42,878 bases of DNA from Candidatus Neomarinimicrobiota bacterium (GTDB lineage: Bacteria > Fidelibacterota > Marinisomatia > Marinisomatales > TCS55): assembly GCA_018651745.1 (NCBI GenBank), contig JABIDL010000002.1, positions 1 to 42,878 of the forward strand. Direction: 5' to 3'. Below the pieces are notes generated by a model. It did no database searches and was not told the DNA's origin. It saw only the letters and a list, made by a program, of their open reading frames with translations. Every line of letters starts with the position of its first letter. The first letter of the stretch is position 1. Below are positions 7,786 to 17,346 of this stretch, in pieces. A program made the translations under genes and the position numbers.

Positions 7786-9144
7786 ATGGATTTGAATCAT
7801 TCGTTTTTTAAACATCTTCAAGAATCAAACTTGATTCGAACAGGGTCCACGATCCTTGTCGCTGTTTCCGGTGGGCGCGATTCTATGGCATTATTGTATT
7901 TACTTAATTTAGTACAAGAACAGTTTCATTTTTCCCTACACGTCGGACATGTAAACCATGGTTTACGAGGTTTATCCGATGCTGATGCAAAATTTGTCGA
8001 AAGTCAATGTGTACAATGGGGAATTCCTTTTCATGGAATGAAACTTGATCCCTCTACCAAAGTTAGAAAAAAAAGTCCAGAAGCATGGGCTAGAGAAGAG
8101 CGATATAAAGTATTGAGAGATTTACTCAAGACTGTGAATGGAGATTGCATCGTTACAGCGCATCATGCGAACGATCAAGCTGAAACTATTTTGTTCAGAC
8201 TTCAGCAAAAATCTGGATTAGATGGTTTAAGAGGCATTCATGAGAAGCAGGGGGAAATTATTCGACCGTTGCTTCGGTTTAATAGGAACGAAATTGATTC
8301 TTATATTCGTGAAAATTCTATTCCATATGTAGAAGATGAAACAAACGTTGACACATCTTTCCCACGCAACTTTATCCGCCACCAAATCCTAAAACCGTGG
8401 GACGAAAAAGATCCCTATTTCATTGACTCTTTAGTAACAATCAGCCAAGAATCAGATCAATTGGTTCGTTTTATGAACCAGATTACATCGGAGTTTATTA
8501 GCTCAAATGTTCGTTGCCAAAATGCTGGCAATTATGTTATTCAGTGCAACTCCCTTTCGTCGTTGCCGGATCTGATTCAATCAAGAGTCATCAAAACTCT
8601 AGCAGGATATTCGGTTACTCCTTGGCGAAAGTACCAATGGAAAGACCTCTCAAGATTTTTAATTTCCGCTGGCACTGGAGATATACTTACATTGCAGTCC
8701 GGATTCAGACTTCTTAGAGATAGAGACAATTGGATTTTATCAAACCAAAAATTTTCTTTCGGAAAAACTCTGATGAATCCGGGAGAATCTATTCAGGTAA
8801 ATGATGTTTGTTTTGAATGGGACTGGACGTCTGCTAAAAGGGAATTTTCAAAAAATCCGATGACTGAGATTATTGATGGAAGCCTGCTCAAAGATAATGC
8901 TGCCATTTTAAGACATTGGAGATCGGGCGACCGATTTCAGCCATACGGAATGAAGCATTCTAAAAAATTAAGTGATTTTTTGACGGATGAAAAAATAAAC
9001 CGATTTGATAAAGAAAACCAGCTTGTCCTTGAAGTGGGGAATGACATTATTTGGGTTTGTGGATTGAGAATTAGCAATCAGGTGAAGGTAACACGTCAGT
9101 CACAAGCATTTGTATCACTAACAATGGGATTTTCAGAAGTGTGA
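7786..9144 (+). CDS. tilS: tRNA(Ile)-lysidine synthase
   Basis: TilS converts C34 of the CAU-anticodon tRNA(Ile) to lysidine, changing both amino-acid identity and codon reading from AUG to AUA. The 452-aa protein has the PP-loop SGGRDS at residues 28-33, the HVNHGLRG and AREERY motifs, TAHHANDQAETILFRL, and a C-terminal domain with HWRSGDRFQPYGM...KKLSDFL. The ATG at 7786 was chosen over an upstream TTG (7759) that would overlap metF. Placement directly before hpt and ftsH is an old conserved gene order. Confidence 0.95.
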   Translation: MDLNHSFFKHLQESNLIRTGSTILVAVSGGRDSMALLYLLNLVQEQFHFSLHVGHVNHGLRGLSDADAKFVESQCVQWGIPFHGMKLDPSTKVRKKSPEAWAREERYKVLRDLLKTVNGDCIVTAHHANDQAETILFRLQQKSGLDGLRGIHEKQGEIIRPLLRFNRNEIDSYIRENSIPYVEDETNVDTSFPRNFIRHQILKPWDEKDPYFIDSLVTISQESDQLVRFMNQITSEFISSNVRCQNAGNYVIQCNSLSSLPDLIQSRVIKTLAGYSVTPWRKYQWKDLSRFLISAGTGDILTLQSGFRLLRDRDNWILSNQKFSFGKTLMNPGESIQVNDVCFEWDWTSAKREFSKNPMTEIIDGSLLKDNAAILRHWRSGDRFQPYGMKHSKKLSDFLTDEKINRFDKENQLVLEVGNDIIWVCGLRISNQVKVTRQSQAFVSLTMGFSEV

Positions 9145-9154
9145 GAGAGATGAA

Positions 9155-9685
9155 ATGGATCAATTTGAACTACTAATTTCTTCGGATAAAATTGCTGAAA
9201 AGGTGCAGGAAATTGCCACCGAATTGGATGAAAAATTCAAGGATGAAACGCCTATTTTTATAGGAGTTTTGAATGGAAGTTTCATGTTTATGGCTGATTT
9301 AATTCGTCAGATTTCTATTGATTGTGAATTGGATTTTATCAAATTATCTAGCTATCATGGTTCGAAATCCAGTGGTACAGTGAGATTGTTAAAAGATATT
9401 TCAGCTGACATTACCGGGAAACATGTTGTTATTGTTGAGGATATTGTGGATTCGGGCTTGACGATAGGATTTATAAAAGAAAGGATGTCTAAGGCAGACC
9501 CTGCTTCTCTTACACTAGTTACATTTTTACTCAAGCCGGACCTTGCAAAACTCGATTTCCCTATAGATATAGTCGGGTTTGAAATATCTCCTGAATTTGT
9601 TGTAGGTTACGGGTTGGATTATGAACAGAAATATAGGAACTTCGATGGAATATATCGTTTGAAGGAAGGGTTAGAAGATATTTAG
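9155..9685 (+). CDS. hpt: Hypoxanthine phosphoribosyltransferase
   Basis: This purine-salvage enzyme joins hypoxanthine or guanine to PRPP. The 176-aa protein carries the PRPP loop VEDIVDSGLT at about 94-103, an early FIGVLNGSFMFMADL segment, and the flexible-loop SSYHGSKSSG motif. C-terminal VGYGLDYEQKYRN matches the base-binding region. It lies 10 nt after tilS, with a GAGAGATGA ribosome binding region before the ATG, and 12 nt before ftsH. Confidence 0.95.
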   Translation: MDQFELLISSDKIAEKVQEIATELDEKFKDETPIFIGVLNGSFMFMADLIRQISIDCELDFIKLSSYHGSKSSGTVRLLKDISADITGKHVVIVEDIVDSGLTIGFIKERMSKADPASLTLVTFLLKPDLAKLDFPIDIVGFEISPEFVVGYGLDYEQKYRNFDGIYRLKEGLEDI

Positions 9686-9697
9686 GGACAAGCAATA

Positions 9698-11713
9698 ATG
9701 GACAATAAACAAAAGAAAAACAATTCCAATCCTAACGGGTCAATGAAGCCCGGGAAGGATCACAATAAAAATTCAAAAAACGAGTTTCAATGGAAAAGAG
9801 CAGCTCGGACATCTTTGATTTGGGTTTTTATATTCAGCGCTGCATTATTTATGTCCAATCTTTTTACCAATGAAGGACAAAATAAATCTGCAATTACCTA
9901 CAAGCAGTACCGCGAATTTCTTGAAGATAGGAAAATTGTAAATGTTGCTGTAGTGGATAAGATCATTACCGGAGAGTTGGCACCTCCTCAATCAATTACG
10001 ACTGAAAGTGGAATATCAAAAGAAATTTCACAATTTGAAGTCATTCTTCCCTTTGTAGATAAAGAGGTAATGGCAGAATGGGAAGGGTATGGTGTAGAGT
10101 ACACTTTTAAGGAACAAAGCCTTGACTGGACAGGCTATTTTTTAAATATCCTACCATGGCTACTTATAATAGGATTTTGGATTTTCCTCATGAGACGGAT
10201 GCAAGGTGGCGGCGGCGGAATGAAAAGTATCTTTAATTTTGGCAAAAGTAGAGCCAAGATTTGGACGTCTGATAAACCAAAAGTCACTTTTGACGATGTT
10301 GCCGGATGTGTGGAAGCCAAAGAAGAATTGAATGAAGTTATAGATTTTTTGAAGAAACCAAACCGTTTTCAGAAATTGGGGGCTACTATTCCTAAAGGTG
10401 TTCTTTTAGTCGGCCGCCCGGGGACAGGAAAGACATTGCTTGCCCGCGCTGTTGCCGGAGAAGCAGGTGTTCCGTTTTACAGTTTAAGTGGCGCAGATTT
10501 TGTGGAGATGTTTGTTGGTGTTGGTGCGTCTCGTGTTCGGGATCTTTTTGAAGAAGGCAAAAAAACTGCTCCTTGTATTATTTTTATTGATGAACTAGAC
10601 GCTGTTGGCCGTCAACGAGGTGCTGGTCTCGGTGGAGGACATGATGAACGGGAGCAAACATTAAATCAATTGCTGGTTGAAATGGATGGATTTGAACCCC
10701 ATCAAAATATCATAATAATGGCTGCGACCAACCGTCCTGATGTATTAGACCACGCATTACTGCGGCCGGGTAGATTTGACAGGCAAGTTGTTGTTGATGT
10801 TCCGGATGCGCAGGGTCGATTGGGTATATTAAAAGTCCACGCAAAAAAAATAGTATTAAATAAGAGAAAAGTTAAATTAATGGATCTCGCAAAAGGAACT
10901 CCCGGATTAGTGGGCGCCGATCTTGCAAATATCGTAAATGAAGCAGCACTTTTGGCTGCACGAAAGCGGAAGAAATCTGTGGATATGTCTGATTTTGATG
11001 AAGCGAAAGACAAGGTTATGATGGGAGTCCAAAGGAAAAGCGTTATTTTGTCAGAAAAAGAAAAAGAGCTAACAGCATATCATGAGTCTGGACACGCTTT
11101 GGTTGCCATGAAAACACCCGGCGCCGATCCTGTTCATAAGGTGACGATTATACCTCGCGGACAAGCGCTTGGACTCACGATGCAGCTTCCTATCAACGAG
11201 CAACATACCTACAGAAAAAAATATATTGAGGGGATGTTAAATGTTATGATGGGTGGTCGTGCCGCTGAAATGATAATTTTTAAAGAAATGACTACCGGCG
11301 CAGGAGATGATATTGAGAAAGCAACCAACATTGCCCGAAAAATGGTTTGCGAATGGGGAATGAGTGGAAAACTAGGCCCCATGACCTTTGGAAAGAAAAA
11401 TGAAGAAGTATTTTTAGGTCGAGATTTTCATTCTCAACATAATTATAGCGATGAAACTGCAACGTTGATTGATGAGGAAGTTGTGAAAATTATTCGAAAA
11501 GCAGAATCAAATGCAGATCAGATTTTATTGAAAAATTTGGACATGCTACATTCGATGGCAAAAGAACTCCTGAAGCATGAAACGCTTGATGCATCTGATA
11601 TTGAGAAAATATTGGATGGTAAATCGATTCGCCGTTCTAAAAATGGTTCGGCTAAACCCAAAACGGGTAAGCGGAAAAATCCTTCGGTTAAAAAATCCCC
11701 TAAAAAAACATAA
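9698..11713 (+). CDS. ftsH: Membrane AAA+ zinc protease FtsH
   Basis: FtsH degrades misfolded or short-lived membrane and cytosolic proteins. The 671-aa protein has two N-terminal helices (about 37-55 and 147-166) around a periplasmic domain, an AAA+ module and a zinc protease. Walker A reads GRPGTGKT at 239-246, where FtsH usually has GPPGTGKT; Walker B is [11 protein letters not shown] near 294-304. The second region of homology is [20 protein letters not shown], the HESGH zinc site is at 461-465, and TGAGDD supplies the third-ligand region. A very basic Lys/Pro-rich C-terminal tail follows. The gene is the third in the conserved tilS-hpt-ftsH trio. Confidence 0.97.
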   Translation: MDNKQKKNNSNPNGSMKPGKDHNKNSKNEFQWKRAARTSLIWVFIFSAALFMSNLFTNEGQNKSAITYKQYREFLEDRKIVNVAVVDKIITGELAPPQSITTESGISKEISQFEVILPFVDKEVMAEWEGYGVEYTFKEQSLDWTGYFLNILPWLLIIGFWIFLMRRMQGGGGGMKSIFNFGKSRAKIWTSDKPKVTFDDVAGCVEAKEELNEVIDFLKKPNRFQKLGATIPKGVLLVGRPGTGKTLLARAVAGEAGVPFYSLSGADFVEMFVGVGASRVRDLFEEGKKTAPCIIFIDELDAVGRQRGAGLGGGHDEREQTLNQLLVEMDGFEPHQNIIIMAATNRPDVLDHALLRPGRFDRQVVVDVPDAQGRLGILKVHAKKIVLNKRKVKLMDLAKGTPGLVGADLANIVNEAALLAARKRKKSVDMSDFDEAKDKVMMGVQRKSVILSEKEKELTAYHESGHALVAMKTPGADPVHKVTIIPRGQALGLTMQLPINEQHTYRKKYIEGMLNVMMGGRAAEMIIFKEMTTGAGDDIEKATNIARKMVCEWGMSGKLGPMTFGKKNEEVFLGRDFHSQHNYSDETATLIDEEVVKIIRKAESNADQILLKNLDMLHSMAKELLKHETLDASDIEKILDGKSIRRSKNGSAKPKTGKRKNPSVKKSPKKT

Positions 11714-11797
11714 TAGTCCAATTTTTATTTATTTTCTTCAGCTTCATTGATCTTTTTTGAGGCAAAATAATTCCTGTTTACGCTCGTAATTTTAAAC

Positions 11798-12634
11798 ATG
11801 AACGAAACTCAATTTAAATCATGGATCCAATTGGACAATAAACCTTCTCTTGTAATGGGGATTGTGAATGTTACCCCGGATTCATTTAGCGACGGCGGGA
11901 AATACATCGAGCCTGAAAAAGCAGTTGCCCACGGATTGTCCCTCATCGAAGAGGGCGCCGACATTCTTGATATTGGTGGTGAATCTACGCGTCCTGGTTC
12001 GGATATTGTTTTGGTGGAAGAGGAATTAAATCGTGTCATTCCTGTTATTAAGGGAATCAGGAAAAAATCAAATTGTCTTATTTCAATTGATTCCATGAAA
12101 CATGAAGTTGTTTCAGCTGCATTAAATGCCGGATCAGGAATGGTAAATGATGTGAATGGGTTAAGGTCGGGGGAGATGAGGAAAGTGGTGGCAGAAAGAT
12201 CCGTACCTGTTGTAATTATGCACATGAAAGGTTCACCCAAAACAATGCAAATTGACCCAACCTATCGTAATATGATTAACGATATTGCATCATTTTTACA
12301 AAACCAAATTGATGCCGCCGTACAAGATGGTGTAAGTTCAGATATGATAATTGTTGATCCGGGTATAGGCTTTGGGAAAACACCCGATGATAATTTTAAA
12401 CTACTGAGACGGTTAAACACTTTTTTATCTCTAGGAAAACCCATTCTCGTCGGTCCTTCACGTAAATCATTTCTTGGGATTGCATTAGATCTTTCCGAGC
12501 AAAATCGGATGGAGGGTACGTCTGCTGCAGTAACCGCCGGCATTTTGAATGGCGCCAATATTGTGCGAGTTCATGATGTAAAAGAAATGAAACGGGTTGC
12601 CACAATTGCAGATCATATACGGGGCATTGCCTAA
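11798..12634 (+). CDS. folP: Dihydropteroate synthase
   Basis: FolP condenses p-aminobenzoate with dihydropterin pyrophosphate in folate synthesis and is the sulfonamide target. The 278-aa TIM barrel contains MGIVNVTPDSFSDGGKY, DIGGESTRPGS, SIDSMKHEVV, MHMKGSPKTMQ, DPGIGFGKTPDDN and VGPSRKSFLG, all standard for the family. Its TAA shares a base with the cdaA ATG. It follows ftsH after an 84-nt AT-rich gap with no evident terminator. Confidence 0.97.
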   Translation: MNETQFKSWIQLDNKPSLVMGIVNVTPDSFSDGGKYIEPEKAVAHGLSLIEEGADILDIGGESTRPGSDIVLVEEELNRVIPVIKGIRKKSNCLISIDSMKHEVVSAALNAGSGMVNDVNGLRSGEMRKVVAERSVPVVIMHMKGSPKTMQIDPTYRNMINDIASFLQNQIDAAVQDGVSSDMIIVDPGIGFGKTPDDNFKLLRRLNTFLSLGKPILVGPSRKSFLGIALDLSEQNRMEGTSAAVTAGILNGANIVRVHDVKEMKRVATIADHIRGIA

Positions 12635-13413
12635 TGATAGAAATATTTAACATCGGTTTTTTATCAGTCACATTTATGGATGTGATTGACCTTGCGCTCG
12701 TTAGCTGGCTTTTTTACAAAGTGTACCTATATTTTCACGGGACTCGTGCAGGTCAGATGCTGGTAGGTTTGATTATTTTGCTTATCATATCGTTTTTGTT
12801 TAATGCATTTGGATTAAGCGCATCATCATGGCTTGTTAATCAATTTCAAACAGTTTGGGTAGTTGCGTTTGTAATATTGTTCCAGCCGGAGTTACGGCGG
12901 CTTCTTATTTATGTAGGTCAAACTCGGTTTTTTCAGAAAATTTTCCGCGTAGGGTCAAGTCGTACCATTGAATCTCTTGTTGAGGCATCTCAGTCCCTTA
13001 TGAAAAAGGGTTGGGGCGCCCTCATTGTGGTTCAGCGAGAAACCGGGCTCAGAACCTATAAAGAAGCGGGTACTCCGTTGAAAGCAGAAGTATCTGCACC
13101 GTTGCTTGTTTCCATTTTTAATCCCACTTCACCGCTTCACGATGGTGCGATCATTCTTCAAAATAATATAATCGAAGCTGCCTCCTGTATTTTACCGCTT
13201 ACCGAAAGTAAAATGATTGATCCGGAAATGGGAACACGTCACCGTGCCGCCCTTGGACTAAGTGAAGAAACAGACGCAATAGTGATTGTTGTATCCGAAG
13301 AAAAGAAAAATGTGACTGTTGCCGAAGAAGGCCGATTCGTAAAACTTAATATGAATGAAATGGATTTCCGGAAATACCTAAATGAACGCCTGTTCATTTC
13401 GTCCGGTGATTGA
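12634..13413 (+). CDS. cdaA: Membrane diadenylate cyclase CdaA (DisA_N domain)
   Basis: This enzyme makes the second messenger c-di-AMP from two ATP. The 259-aa protein has three N-terminal helices (about 13-31, 41-59, 73-84) and a DAC domain with the catalytic DGA motif at 170-172 (SPLHDGAIILQNN) and the RHR motif at 202-204 (GTRHRAALGLSE). The membrane-anchored architecture matches CdaA rather than DisA. The gene overlaps folP by one base, a pairing common in Bacteroidetes and relatives. No CdaR-like regulator is present beside it. c-di-AMP usually controls potassium and osmotic balance; targets are not visible here. Confidence 0.95.
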   Translation: MIEIFNIGFLSVTFMDVIDLALVSWLFYKVYLYFHGTRAGQMLVGLIILLIISFLFNAFGLSASSWLVNQFQTVWVVAFVILFQPELRRLLIYVGQTRFFQKIFRVGSSRTIESLVEASQSLMKKGWGALIVVQRETGLRTYKEAGTPLKAEVSAPLLVSIFNPTSPLHDGAIILQNNIIEAASCILPLTESKMIDPEMGTRHRAALGLSEETDAIVIVVSEEKKNVTVAEEGRFVKLNMNEMDFRKYLNERLFISSGD

Positions 13414-13472
13414 ATAACCATAAACTTTTAATCGGTTTTTCAGTTATTCGAAAAGAGGTGTAGATTCGTCCT

Positions 13473-14592
13473 ATGGATTTATCAGAACTAAAAGAAGTTT
13501 TTCAAAACACCCGGGAACGCTATCTAGAGTTTAGGAGGTATCTTTGACTTGGATGCTTTGCAGTCGAATTTAAAAAAACACCGTGAATTATCTCTTAAAA
13601 CGGATTTTTGGTCAAATAATGCCAAAGCTTCCGGTACACTAAAACAAATATCCCGAATTGAAAAAGAAATTGAACTTTGGCAAAACCTGAATCTATTGAA
13701 TGATGATATTGAAGTCTTGTTCGAATTTGGAGATGCAGGTGAATCAACATCTGAAGAAGTGAGCGCAGAACTCAAAAAATTTACTACCCGCGTAGACGAT
13801 CTTGAACTAAGACTGTTGCTTAGCGGCGAGCAGGATGATAAAGATGCCATTGTTACCATTCATCCCGGTGCCGGCGGAACAGAAAGTCAGGATTGGGCTG
13901 ACATGCTTTACAGAATGTACACGCGGTGGATTGAGAAAAAAGACTTCTCCAAAAATGTCTTGAGTTATCAAACAGGTGACGAAGCAGGTATTAAGGATGT
14001 AACATTTGAAGTTAAAGGTGATTTTGCGTATGGGTTACTTAAATCCGAAGCAGGGATTCACCGCCTTGTTCGTATTTCACCCTTTGATTCGAATCATAAA
14101 CGACATACATCATTTGCATCGGTATTTGTGTATCCATCTATAGATGAAGAAATTGAAATTGACATTGATCCAAACGAACTCCGGATCGACACGTATCGTG
14201 CCAGCGGCGCGGGCGGACAACATGTAAATAGGACGGATTCCGCTGTCAGGATTACACATGTGCCAACCGGCATCGTGGCTACGTGCCAAAATGAACGATC
14301 TCAGCATAAAAATAAATCGCAGGCGATGAAAGTGTTGAAGTCACGATTGTACCAACTTGAATTGGAAAAAGAAAAAGAAGCAATGAAGGAATTGGAAGGC
14401 GAGAAAAAAGATATTGGCTGGGGAAGCCAAATCAGGTCGTACGTATTTCATCCTTATATGATGGTAAAGGATCATCGAACTAAGGAAGAAACTGGGAATG
14501 CGCAGGCTGTTATGGACGGCGACCTTGACCGATTTATGAGAACATTTTTAATGAGTGAAGTTTCAGAACATCAGAAAAAATTAACGGGATAA
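13473..14592 (+). CDS. prfB: Peptide chain release factor 2, with programmed +1 frameshift
   Basis: RF2 terminates translation at UGA and UAA. The gene is split across frames: 24 codons (13473-13544), an in-frame TGA at 13545-13547, then the +1 frame from GAC at 13546 to the stop at 14592, giving a protein of about 372 aa. Skipping T13545 joins MDLSELKEVF...RRYL to DLDALQSNLKK. The RF2-specific tripeptide SPF is at about 202-204 (RISPFDSNHKRH) and the catalytic GGQ at about 247-249 (SGAGGQHVNRTDSAVR). RF1 would have PxT instead of SPF. The frameshift makes synthesis self-limiting: abundant RF2 stops at the early UGA. lysS follows after 4 nt, as in many bacteria. Confidence 0.96.
13533..13548 (+). 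promoter_or_regulatory. prfB: prfB programmed frameshift signal
   Basis: The sequence AGGAGG TAT CTT TGA C contains all elements of the RF2 recoding site: an internal Shine-Dalgarno-like AGGAGG, a three-base spacer, the slippery CTT codon and the UGA stop followed by C. The spacing is identical to the classic E. coli site (AGGGGG TAT CTT TGA C). The downstream frame is required for the complete RF2. Confidence 0.96.
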
Positions 14593-14596
14593 AAAA

Positions 14597-16093
14597 ATGA
14601 GTGACGAAAAGAAAAGTTTAAATGAAATTATGAAATTTCGAATGGAAAAACTGAATTCCCTAAGAGAAGCCGGAGTTGACCCTTATCCGCATAATTTTGA
14701 ACCAACACATCATAGTCGTGAAATCCATGAGGACTATTCAAAATATGAAGGCGAAACTGTTACGGTAGCAGGACGAATAATGTCTATGCGGAAAATGGGG
14801 AAAGCATCTTTTTTTAATGTGCAAGATGGGGTTGGGCGAATCCAGATTTACATTAAAAAGGATGAAGTTGGAGAAGACTCGTATGCTCATTTCAAACTAT
14901 TGGATATTGGAGATATTGCGGGTGTGACCGGCAAAGTCTTCAAAACAAAAACTGAAGAAACATCCATTCATGCGGCTGCGTTAACTGTACTTGCAAAAAG
15001 CATCCGACCCATTCCGGTTGTGAAAGAAAAAGAAGGCGAAGTGTTTGATGCATTTGCCGATAAAGAATTGCGGTATAAAAATAGACATTTGGATTTAATT
15101 GTCAATCCGGAATCAAAAGAAGTGTTTGTAAAACGGACGAAAATTATCCAGGCAGTTCGGTCATTTTTAGATGCGCAAGGATTTTTGGAAGTAGAAACGC
15201 CGGTACTTCAACCCATCTATGGTGGTGCGAATGCTCGCCCGTTTACGACACATCACAATGCGCTGGATCGACAGCTTTATCTTCGGATCGCTGATGAACT
15301 TTATTTGAAGCGTCTCATTATCGGTGGATTTGAAAAGGTGTACGAAATTGCAAAAGATTTCAGGAACGAAGGAATGGACCGGAACCACAATCCGGAATTT
15401 ACGATGCTTGAATATTATCAAGCATACGCCGATTATGAGGACAATATGACGCTGGTGGAATCCATGTTTCGCGCAGCGGCGGTGGCTGTTGGACCTTTGA
15501 AGATTTCTTGGCAGGATATTGAAATTGACCTTTCTAAAACGTTTACCCGGAAACCGATGTTTGAATTGCTACAGGAAAAACTCGGGGAAGATATTTCCGA
15601 AGCTAACGAAGATGAACTTAAAACTATTTGCAAAGCTCAACGCCTTGAAGTGAGTGAAGATTCAAATTATGGCCAGCTTTTAGATGAGCTCATGAAACGC
15701 CTCATTGAACCAGACCTACTGCAGCCGACATTTGTAACGGATTACCCGCGGGCAATTTCGCCACTTGCGAAAGTGCACAGAAATGGCGACCCGAATATGG
15801 TAGAGAGGTTTGAGTTGTTTATTGGAGGCGCGGAATTTGCCAATGCATTTTCTGAATTGAATGATCCAGTTGACCAGCGGAAAAGGTTGGAGGCGCAAGC
15901 CGAACTGAAAGAAAAAGGAGACGAAGAAGCCCAGCCGGTAGACGAAAATTTTATCCAAGCGATGGAATGCGGCATGCCGCCAACCGGCGGTGTCGGCATC
16001 GGTATGGACCGCCTCGTAATGCTGCTAACCGATCAGCGGTGGATTCGCGATGTTATATTATTTCCAATTATGCGGTCGTCAGGAGACGATTAA
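14597..16093 (+). CDS. lysS: Lysyl-tRNA synthetase, class II
   Basis: This enzyme charges tRNA(Lys). The 498-aa protein has an N-terminal OB-fold anticodon-binding domain (about residues 55-150) and a class II catalytic core. Motif 2 is in FRNEGMDRNHNPEFTMLEYY and motif 3 is GIGMDRLVMLL near the end. The start has an adjacent AAAAA tract but no clear Shine-Dalgarno sequence and lies 4 nt after prfB. The length is as expected for bacterial LysS. Confidence 0.97.
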   Translation: MSDEKKSLNEIMKFRMEKLNSLREAGVDPYPHNFEPTHHSREIHEDYSKYEGETVTVAGRIMSMRKMGKASFFNVQDGVGRIQIYIKKDEVGEDSYAHFKLLDIGDIAGVTGKVFKTKTEETSIHAAALTVLAKSIRPIPVVKEKEGEVFDAFADKELRYKNRHLDLIVNPESKEVFVKRTKIIQAVRSFLDAQGFLEVETPVLQPIYGGANARPFTTHHNALDRQLYLRIADELYLKRLIIGGFEKVYEIAKDFRNEGMDRNHNPEFTMLEYYQAYADYEDNMTLVESMFRAAAVAVGPLKISWQDIEIDLSKTFTRKPMFELLQEKLGEDISEANEDELKTICKAQRLEVSEDSNYGQLLDELMKRLIEPDLLQPTFVTDYPRAISPLAKVHRNGDPNMVERFELFIGGAEFANAFSELNDPVDQRKRLEAQAELKEKGDEEAQPVDENFIQAMECGMPPTGGVGIGMDRLVMLLTDQRWIRDVILFPIMRSSGDD

Positions 16094-16099
16094 ATCGAA

Positions 16100-16121
16100 T
16101 CCCGGCTTATGGGTTCCGGGA
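16100..16121 (+). other. Small hairpin between lysS and the lolC-like gene
   Basis: The six-base arms TCCCGG (16100-16105) and CCGGGA (16116-16121) are perfectly complementary around a 10-nt loop. No U-tract follows, so it is not a convincing intrinsic terminator. It could be an mRNA processing or stability element between the two genes. Confidence 0.35.
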
Positions 16122-16131
16122 GTAATTGTAA

Positions 16132-17346
16132 ATGCAATTTTCATTTAAGATAGCACTTAGATATTTAAGAACACCCGGGATTAAAACCTTTTCATCCTTT
16201 GCCGGGATTTTTGCTATGATTGGGTTATCCATCGGCGTTGCCTCTTTGTTACTGACATCTGGCATTCTCAATGGATTTGAAAAAGTATTATCCGAAAAAA
16301 TATCCGATTTTGATGGAGATATAAGAATTCAACATTTTTTAAACCATCCACTCAACCGGAATAGCGCGGAAATGGAAATGGCGAAAACTATATTAATGAA
16401 TCGCGACCCGCGCGCAGAATTGCGAGCATTCATCCAAAATCCCGCACTGCTTCGTATCGGGAAAAAAGCAGAAGGAGTTTTGGTGGAAGGGATCGAATCC
16501 GGAAGTACTCTGCCGACAGCTGCACAATTGCTGGTTGAAGGCACGTGGATCCAATCTGAATCCGAAATTATTATAGGAAAAACACTTGCTGACAAATTTG
16601 ATTTATCCGTTGGGCAATCAGTTGTGTTATTTGATATGGCTTCTATTTCGGGATCTTTGGGTTACCGCCGCGCAAAAACATTTACCATTTCCGGGTTCTT
16701 CCACTCCGGGCTTCAGGAATATGATAAATCACTAGTATTCACAAATTTATCTTCAGCGGGGGCGCTATTTAAGTACGATAATAATGTATCCGGGTGGACG
16801 ACTCACGGTACCAATCCGGACCAAGTAGAATCGATTGTAGCTACGCTGGACGAAAAATTGCCGTACCCATACTTTACGCAGTCCTTTATTGATAAACATT
16901 ATATACTGTTTCAGTGGATTAAAGTGCAGCAGTGGCCTATTTACATTTTGTTTGGGCTGATTACTTTGGTTGGCTTAGTAAATATCATATCGGCATTGTC
17001 TATGGTTGTGTTGGAGAAAATTAGCAATATGGGAGTTTTGCTCGCTCTTGGCATTCCAAAAAAAGGATTACGCGCGATATTCCTAATGAAAGGGATGTTG
17101 ATTGGATTTGGCGGCGCTATAATTGGATGCGTACTGGCCTTTGGAATCGGCTATTTACAATCTGAATTTGGACTCATTCCTATTCCGGAGGATGTCTATT
17201 TCATGGACAAGATTCCGATAGATTTCAGCCTGAAATCCACCGCAATCATTCTCGGTTTTGCTGTACTTGGTTCTGCTCTGGCATCTTTTTGGCCGGCCTC
17301 ATCCGCTTCAAACTTAAAACCCTCAAGTGTATTGCGTTACGAATGA
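16132..17346 (+). CDS. lolC: LolC/LolE-family ABC transporter permease (first copy)
   Basis: This inner-membrane subunit is probably part of the complex that extracts lipoproteins for transfer to the outer membrane. The 404-aa protein has the family layout: an N-terminal helix (about 20-45) beginning ALRYLRTPGIKTF, a large periplasmic MacB-like domain, then three C-terminal helices of an FtsX domain (about 270-395). The EKISNMGVLLALGIPKKGLR segment is the typical cytoplasmic loop contacting the ATPase. It is followed by a second permease and a LolD-type ATPase, with overlaps at both junctions. Which copy corresponds to LolC and which to LolE cannot be decided from sequence alone. Confidence 0.85.
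   Translation: MQFSFKIALRYLRTPGIKTFSSFAGIFAMIGLSIGVASLLLTSGILNGFEKVLSEKISDFDGDIRIQHFLNHPLNRNSAEMEMAKTILMNRDPRAELRAFIQNPALLRIGKKAEGVLVEGIESGSTLPTAAQLLVEGTWIQSESEIIIGKTLADKFDLSVGQSVVLFDMASISGSLGYRRAKTFTISGFFHSGLQEYDKSLVFTNLSSAGALFKYDNNVSGWTTHGTNPDQVESIVATLDEKLPYPYFTQSFIDKHYILFQWIKVQQWPIYILFGLITLVGLVNIISALSMVVLEKISNMGVLLALGIPKKGLRAIFLMKGMLIGFGGAIIGCVLAFGIGYLQSEFGLIPIPEDVYFMDKIPIDFSLKSTAIILGFAVLGSALASFWPASSASNLKPSSVLRYE

Noticed and set aside
13381-13398. Perfect 7-bp hairpin (AATGAAC/GTTCATT) near the end of cdaA
   Set aside because: It lies inside the coding sequence and has no T-tract, so it is not a convincing terminator.
13412-13449. GAATAAC/GTTATTC inverted repeat between cdaA and prfB
   Set aside because: The 24-nt loop and weak AT-rich stem make a terminator or operator unlikely; it may be chance.
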